Made by a program: the position numbers and the translations under genes. This document shows, piece after piece, positions 58,866 to 64,000 of a DNA stretch of 64,000 nt. The stretch's first letter is position 1; every line of letters begins with the position of its first letter. A model generated the notes under the pieces. It was given only the letters and a program-made list of their open reading frames with translations, searched no databases and was not told the DNA's origin. The DNA is from Oehlia diaphana (Eukaryota > Glomeromycota > Glomeromycetes > Glomerales > Glomeraceae), in the NCBI GenBank assembly GCA_003833135.1, contig QZLH01000014.1, positions 146,038-210,037 of the forward strand, read 5' to 3'.

Positions 58866-59797
58866 AATTAGCAACACTGCTACTCATGATCGTCTTTGAT
58901 TTTAATAAATAATTGTCTTTTTATACAGTATTTGCCTTTTTTTTTAATATTTTTTATTTTATTAAAATATGTATCTTATATTATATCATGAGGAGGAATT
59001 TCTCCCGGTAAAATTTGGAAATGACGATTACAGACTGGCCAATTCAGATCTCTTTCAAGGTGTAATTTGTTTTATGTATTTAAATAAAATAATATATAAA
59101 AGACGTTAGAATTCCTATAACATCATGTGACATATCTAGATTTGCGATGTAACGGCTGTATTATATGAAAGACCGGTAAGAACTTGAAAGTTATTACAAT
59201 GTAGCGGCAATTTATAAAAAGTTAAGGGAAAATAAATAAAATTTACTGCTAAACAATTTAAATTATAGTCAATTACATTGAAATGCTACAGTATATTAGT
59301 AGAATACGGTTATTGCTCTGTTGGTTCATAATTAATATAATACCCTTTGTGGTTGTTAAATTTATAATGTTCGTAGTCCTCGAGGACATAAAAAAAAAAA
59401 ACAATTTTACATGCTGATTTTAGAACGAATTTACCGCATATATTGTTCATTCCAAACTACAGAAAAAACAAAAAATAGTTTTTTTACTTTGATAGTTTCT
59501 TAAAAGTAACACTTTGTATTCTTATTTTAAATTTCATGTTAAAATAATATTTTTATTATTTTAATAATTAACAAATTTGTTCCAATAAATTATATAAACA
59601 AAGTAGAAAACTGATAATAATAAAAATAAATAAATAAAATAAAGACAAAGCATAAAGAGATAGTTCATCTATTTAGAAGGTGAAATAAAATTGGCATTAC
59701 TACCAGAACGTAATATTTAGTATATCGGATATATTAACTAACAAAGTGTTATACTAATCTCAGAAAAACCATCTATAATTGATAATGAGTGATGTCG
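58866..59797. other. Convergent intergenic region between HMG genes A and B
   Basis: No gene. AT-rich; holds the 3' ends of both genes. Nothing structured apart from the palindrome that starts at 59798. Confidence 0.5.
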
Positions 59798-59912
59798 TAT
59801 GAAAAATCAACATAGCAAAGTATCAAAAAAACAAGTAAATTCCTGAAATCCGCGTGATTGATTTCGGGAATGTAGTTGTTTTTTTGATATTTTGCTATGT
59901 TGATTTTTCATA
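59798..59912. mobile_element. 115-bp palindromic element overlapping the stop of HMG gene B
   Basis: The ends TATGAAAAATCAACATAGCA are exact inverted copies, and pairing continues through about 53 bases per arm with four or five mismatches around a small loop. On the minus strand the right arm encodes Tyr-Glu-Lys-Ser-Thr and the TAG stop of HMG gene B. The core word TCAACATAGCAAAGTATCAA is shared with the element at 61981-62138. Confidence 0.85.
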
Positions 59913-60959
59913 ATAACAACCTTCATCTGGATTGGATTGTAAAGAATTATTTACTTGTTGAGATTGCTCATAATCATATCCAAAATTATAATTGAGATTA
60001 GAGTTAGATAGAAAATACATTTGACCCGTTTTAATATTAGCTAACAAATATGGTTGGTCTAACAAGTAGTAAATAATAAAATCTTGTGTATTATTATAAA
60101 TAGATTCAAAAGAATTCGTTGAATTCGTTAAATATTGTGTTGAAGGTGTAATCGAGTCGGGTGGGATAGAGTTCGTTGAAATTTGTGAAATATCATTAAT
60201 TAGGTATCTCGAGTCGGGTGGGATGGAATTCATGGAATTCGTTGAAACAATGTCATTAGTTCTCGACTGTGATGAGGTAGAATTCGTTGGAAATTGGGAA
60301 ATGTTATTAGATAAGTAAGGAGATGTAGGTTCTTCAAACAACAATTCGGATAAGGCATAATCCATTGAAGATTGCGAATCATCATCCTGTAGAGAAGGAA
60401 GTTCATCTAATGGTGAAGATTGCGAAGTATGAATCTGTGGTCCCAAATATGTTTCGGCTGGAGAAGAGGAGGATGACATCGACAACTCTTTTTTATTTTT
60501 ATTTTTTCGATCTTTTGGTTGGCTTTTCTTCCTTCCAGGTTTATAATTATCTCCATAAATTTCTCTATGTTTTTTCTCGGCCATCCTTTTAAGAGCATAG
60601 AAAAGCTTTTTTACTTCTTCCGTCTCATTTTTCCAAAGAATTCCTATTTCTTTTGATGTAAGTTTAACTTTCCTATCCACCTTTAGCTTGTTTTTAAATT
60701 CAGGGCTGGCTGATTTATTTCTTCTATATAAAATAAATATATTCTGAAGACGTGGGGGTTTTTCAAATTCGGTAATTCCCCTCCTCTTTAGATTTTTGTA
60801 ACGACGAGTTTCTTTTGAATTAATCAGTAATTCATCAATGTCTAAGTAAAGTAGATGTTCCAACTCTTTAACAATATCCTCGTCTGGTTTATTTTTATTC
60901 TCAATTCCATTATGCGCAAAAGATTTGATGCGTCCTTCTTGTTGTTTGAATTTACCCAT
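59895..60959 (-). CDS. MATA-HMG-type HMG-box protein B
   Basis: 354 aa in one exon. I take the ATG at 60959 (MGKFKQQEGR) because gene C starts the same way (MGKFNQRK); the codons just upstream are not ATG. The HMG box is at residues about 68-140 (RLQNIFILYRRNKSASPEF; KLTSKEIGILWKNETEEV) and is nearly identical to that of gene A, including the following KKSQPKDRKNKNKK tract. After a Ser-rich middle come four degenerate copies of a Ser/Asn/Thr-Pro unit (TNSIPPDS). Then a conserved block follows, LLDQPYLLANIKTGQMYFLS, that gene C also has. The C-terminus GCYYEKST and its stop lie in a palindromic element. Likely a nuclear DNA-binding protein; its targets are unknown. Confidence 0.85.
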   Translation of the reverse strand: MGKFKQQEGRIKSFAHNGIENKNKPDEDIVKELEHLLYLDIDELLINSKETRRYKNLKRRGITEFEKPPRLQNIFILYRRNKSASPEFKNKLKVDRKVKLTSKEIGILWKNETEEVKKLFYALKRMAEKKHREIYGDNYKPGRKKSQPKDRKNKNKKELSMSSSSSPAETYLGPQIHTSQSSPLDELPSLQDDDSQSSMDYALSELLFEEPTSPYLSNNISQFPTNSTSSQSRTNDIVSTNSMNSIPPDSRYLINDISQISTNSIPPDSITPSTQYLTNSTNSFESIYNNTQDFIIYYLLDQPYLLANIKTGQMYFLSNSNLNYNFGYDYEQSQQVNNSLQSNPDEGCYYEKST

Positions 60960-61980
60960 TGTCAATTAAAAAAAATTAAAAATATTTCAAGAATATTTTT
61001 ATCGAAATTTTTTTCGGAAGCAATTTTTTTTTATTAAAAAAAAAAACAGCATGAATAGTCTGAAGCATGCTATTGTTGTTGATCATATATTTACTTTATC
61101 TTCGTAGTTAGTTTTCCGATATCATATCATTGTTGAATAACTTATTATGTAATATAACACAAAGCATGAAAGGTTGATCATCTTCGTTCGTAGCTAGTTT
61201 GACCTTATCATTCATCTTTTTCCTTACTAAGGTCATGGCTGAAATCTTGTACGTGGCAATATGTGAGAGATCAGCTATTAATATTTTTATTATTTGTGCT
61301 TGACGTAAGCTCCTCTACTAATTAACTTTTTTTCATTGTTTTAAAATGTACCCTGTAAAAATTTTTATCCGAATATTTTTCCGTGAAAATGACGGATATC
61401 CGTGTTAGAGTCTTAGAGAGATGAAATTTTCCATAATTTAAGGCTATAAAACATAATACGGATCAAGAATAAATAAGATCAATATCTGAGGCATACTTTG
61501 CTTGTTCATACTATGAATAATCATTAAAGTGTATATCATTATTAAATTCGAAATGTTTATTAGAAAAACAAATGCATACGGATTTAGAATAAAATGTCGT
61601 TTGCGCAGCAATACATTCGACAAATTCGTAATAACCATTTTTTTAATTTTCTATGATATTTTATTATTTAATAAAAAGATTACATTCCAATAAAATAGAA
61701 ATTACACTCCAATAAAAATAGATAAATATAAATTGTATATATAAAATATAAGAATAAAGTTTTTTTTTCGTTTCATTTTTAATTTATTTAATTAACAAAT
61801 TGCACACGCAATTTGTTGATTAAATCAATTAAAAAAGAAAACTAAATTTTGCATTATTAAGTAAAAAAGAACATAAGGCGTTGATCGGCTATCATAGGTC
61901 GCTTAAGTCGCTCAAATCTTTGAGAACTTATCGGATATGTTGGTAAAGTATTGGCTTTGAGTAGCTAGAATGTTCTACGC
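60960..61980. other. Region between HMG genes B and C
   Basis: Upstream region of gene B and downstream region of gene C. A solo end of the CCCTGTAAAAATTTTTATCC family lies at about 61349-61372, followed by TTTTTCCGTGAAAATGACGG. No gene. Confidence 0.5.
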
Positions 61981-62138
61981 AAAGTCAACATAGCAAAGTA
62001 TCAAAAAATCAACTAAAAATCTGAAAGTCTTGTATATTTTTAGTTGTGTTTTTGATACTTTGCTATGTTGATTTGAGTCAAAGAGCGTTATTTCAGATAT
62101 TTAAGTTGATACCTTTGATACTTTGCTATGTTGACTTT
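61981..62138. mobile_element. 158-bp palindromic element overlapping the stop of HMG gene C
   Basis: A 25-bp perfect terminal inverted repeat (AAAGTCAACATAGCAAAGTA...) lies at 61981-62005 and 62114-62138. A third, inverted copy of the same end sits inside and closes a shorter hairpin at 61985-62071. The right arm encodes Lys-Ser-Thr and the TAG stop of gene C on the minus strand. It is the same family as the 115-bp element at gene B. Confidence 0.85.
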
Positions 62139-63382
62139 TTGTAAGAACATCCAGAGGAATAATCATCTTGTTTGGGAGGGCTTTGTTCAAAGAGCATATT
62201 ATAAAGTATTTGTTGAGAAAGATTGAAATCAGGGCGATAGTCATATATTCGTTCTTGCTGAAAAATGGTTGGTAATTCAGGTTGTTGAATAGTGTTTGCT
62301 AATTCATTATATGATTGCTGAGGAATGTTTGCTAATTCAGATTGTCGAATAAATTCAGGACCATTATATGATTGCTGAAAAATGGTTGGTAATTCAGGTT
62401 GTTGAATAGTGTTTGCTAATTCAATATATGATTGTTGAGGAATGTTTGCTAATTCAAGTTGTTGAATAAATTCAGGATCATTATATGATTGTTGAGGAAA
62501 GTTTGTTAATTCAGGTTGTTGAATAGTGTTTGCTAATTCAATATATGATTGCTGAGGAATGTTTGCTAATTCAGGTTGTTGAATAATACATGGTTGCTGG
62601 GAAGTGTTTAACATCATTTCGTTTGTTTGATAATTATCAAAGTTGATGTTAGATAAAAAACAAATTTGATTCTTTTTAATATTAAATAAGTATGGTTGGC
62701 CTAATGAGTCGTAAATAATTTCATAATCTTGTATATTGTCACAAATGGAACTAATAATAGAGTCGAATTCAAAAGATTCCGTTGAGGATTGCGATACATA
62801 ATTTGTTGAGTTGGATGAGACAGTTGAAGGTTGAGAATCGTTAATCTGTGGGATAGGAGGATTATATGGCGACGATTCATCAGTTGAGGAAGAACGGGAT
62901 GATACAGACGACTCTTCATAGGTTTCAGTTTTTCGAATTTTTAGTTGATTTTTAAAATTTCTTATAAATTTATAATTTTCATAAATTTGTCCATGTTTTT
63001 TCTTCGCCATTCTTTGAAGAGCATAGAAAGTCTTCATTACTTCTTTTGTTTCATTATTCCAGAAACCTGCTATTTCACCTGAAATAAATTTCGCTTTTTT
63101 ATCTTCAGGTGCTCTATTTATAAATAGAGGACCAGCCATTTGATTCCTTCTATATAATATAAATGCATTCTGAGGACGTGGTGGATTTCCAGTTCCGGTT
63201 CTCAACATTTTTTTATAACGGCGAGTTGTATTTGGATTAGTAAGTAACTCATCTATATCTAAATAAAACAGATGAATCGAGTCCTTTACAATATCCTCAT
63301 CTGATTTACAAGGATCAGGCGCAAATTCTTTATTTTTTCTCTTATGCGCAGAAGATTTTTTGCGTTGATTAAATTTACCCAT
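62126..63382 (-). CDS. MATA-HMG-type HMG-box protein C with Asn/Gln-rich repeats
   Basis: 418 aa in one exon, starting MGKFNQRKKS. The leader LFYLDIDELLTNPNTTRRYK and the HMG box at about 67-140 (RPQNAFILYRRNQMAGPLF; KFISGEIAGFWNNETKEV; ALQRMAKKKHGQIY) are those of genes A and B, more diverged in sequence and nearer the general PxNAF consensus. Residues about 213-245 carry the block shared with gene B (SLGQPYLFNIKKNQICFLS). Then comes a Gln/Asn-rich repeat region built from ELANIPQQSYIE and ELANTIQQPEL units. The end, SGCSYKKST and stop, lies inside a palindromic element, as in gene B. Probably a DNA-binding regulator; the Q/N-rich tail could act as an activation or assembly region (inference). 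Confidence 0.86.
   Translation of the reverse strand: MGKFNQRKKSSAHKRKNKEFAPDPCKSDEDIVKDSIHLFYLDIDELLTNPNTTRRYKKMLRTGTGNPPRPQNAFILYRRNQMAGPLFINRAPEDKKAKFISGEIAGFWNNETKEVMKTFYALQRMAKKKHGQIYENYKFIRNFKNQLKIRKTETYEESSVSSRSSSTDESSPYNPPIPQINDSQPSTVSSNSTNYVSQSSTESFEFDSIISSICDNIQDYEIIYDSLGQPYLFNIKKNQICFLSNINFDNYQTNEMMLNTSQQPCIIQQPELANIPQQSYIELANTIQQPELTNFPQQSYNDPEFIQQLELANIPQQSYIELANTIQQPELPTIFQQSYNGPEFIRQSELANIPQQSYNELANTIQQPELPTIFQQERIYDYRPDFNLSQQILYNMLFEQSPPKQDDYSSGCSYKKST
62255..62595 (-). repeat. Degenerate coding repeat in HMG gene C
   Basis: Alternating units encode ELANIPQQSYIE, LANTIQQPEL, PTIFQQSYNG and PEFIRQS in a higher-order pattern of about 108 bp. The core ELANIPQ is the same as in the 36-bp array of gene A. 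Confidence 0.8.
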
Positions 63383-64000
63383 CGTTAAATAAAATTAATT
63401 TTAAAAATTTTTTTTGAAGAGGATAATTTTTTTTAAGAGGATAATGATAAAACCTTGTAGGTTCAAATAACAAAATTTAGGAATTTTCATCGAGTAGTCG
63501 TCCTTTATAATTTATTTGAACTTTCATACCGCAGCTTGGTTATTGTTTGAATTCGAACGTGTAACATATGATTATTTATAACTCGAACACACCACATGAT
63601 ATCATAAAGCGCTATTTTCTAAAATGAGATCACATCCTTGAAGATCTTGTTACAGAATTCTTCATTCAAAAATAGGGGTCATAAAAGCATTTGTTTCCAA
63701 AAATAACCTAATACAAATCAACACTCCGAGTTATTATTTAAGTTTTATTAATAAATCGTTTTCATTTTAATTAATCAAACACGTCACTAATTCTATAACA
63801 ATTTGTATGCAAATAAAAGAATTCTTGGCTCAATTATTTTAGTCTCTTGTAGTTATTTTAATTAAAAATTAACAGTAAGTCACGATCTCAAGGAATAAAT
63901 ATTAATTTATGAAAGAATTTAAAGAATACTTTGCTAACAACTTAAATTTTTTAAATGTATTGTAAAATTAATATTACAATGCATTATATACAAACCATGT
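63383..64000. other. Upstream region of HMG gene C
   Basis: No gene seen. The promoter of gene C must be here; I recognise no specific element. A short run TTTTTTTTGAAGAGGATAAT is repeated in shortened form just before the start. Confidence 0.45.

Overview
The window looks like nuclear DNA of an arbuscular mycorrhizal fungus (Glomeromycotina, most likely Rhizophagus or a close relative). The DNA is very AT-rich, and introns are short with GTAAGT/GTATGT donors. The genes belong to families that I recall as strongly expanded in that lineage: F-box/leucine-rich proteins, MATA-HMG-type HMG-box proteins, Sel1-repeat proteins, WD40-like proteins with a C-terminal ion channel, and PB1 proteins. The assignment rests on gene families and composition only; no search was run. 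A 408-base run of N marks a scaffold gap.

Layout. 1-11 kb is gene-poor and holds decayed fragments: an HMG-box relic near 4.2 kb, a possible F-box relic near 5.8 kb, a pogo-like MITE at 8.27-8.72 kb, a transposase-like zinc-knuckle relic at 9.55-9.97 kb and a smaller MITE at 10.5 kb. 11.6-14.8 kb carries two tandem F-box paralogues. 15-26 kb is mostly empty apart from two HMG-box pseudogenes, two foldback elements and one short intact HMG-like gene (22.75-23.13 kb). 26.8-28.95 kb is three head-to-tail ~700-bp repeats with ~86-bp subrepeats inside each.

29.5-42.1 kb is the gene-dense core. Two large five-exon paralogues (1,307 and 1,176 aa by my splice model) join a WD40-like region to a six-helix ion channel. 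They flank an eleven-exon inositol/sugar transporter of 573 aa with a cysteine-rich PSI-like loop. 44.8-46.7 kb holds a Sel1-repeat protein. The scaffold gap follows at 47.85-48.26 kb, then a five-exon PB1 protein (48.37-49.60 kb), a decayed multi-exon gene (about 51.2-53.8 kb) and a Pmp3-family gene carrying a one-base frameshift (54.6-54.9 kb).

57.3-63.4 kb is a cluster of three HMG-box genes whose HMG boxes are conserved but whose tails differ sharply. One tail contains a CCCTAA-type telomere-like stretch and a 36-bp repeat array. Another carries a related Asn/Gln-rich repeat. Two of the three end inside a palindromic mobile-element-like sequence that supplies their last codons and their stop. 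This cluster, together with the HMG relics elsewhere in the window, is the most interesting system here. I see no operon-like logic; genes are separate eukaryotic units, and the Asn/Gln-rich tails and repeat-driven divergence point to fast-evolving regulatory proteins.
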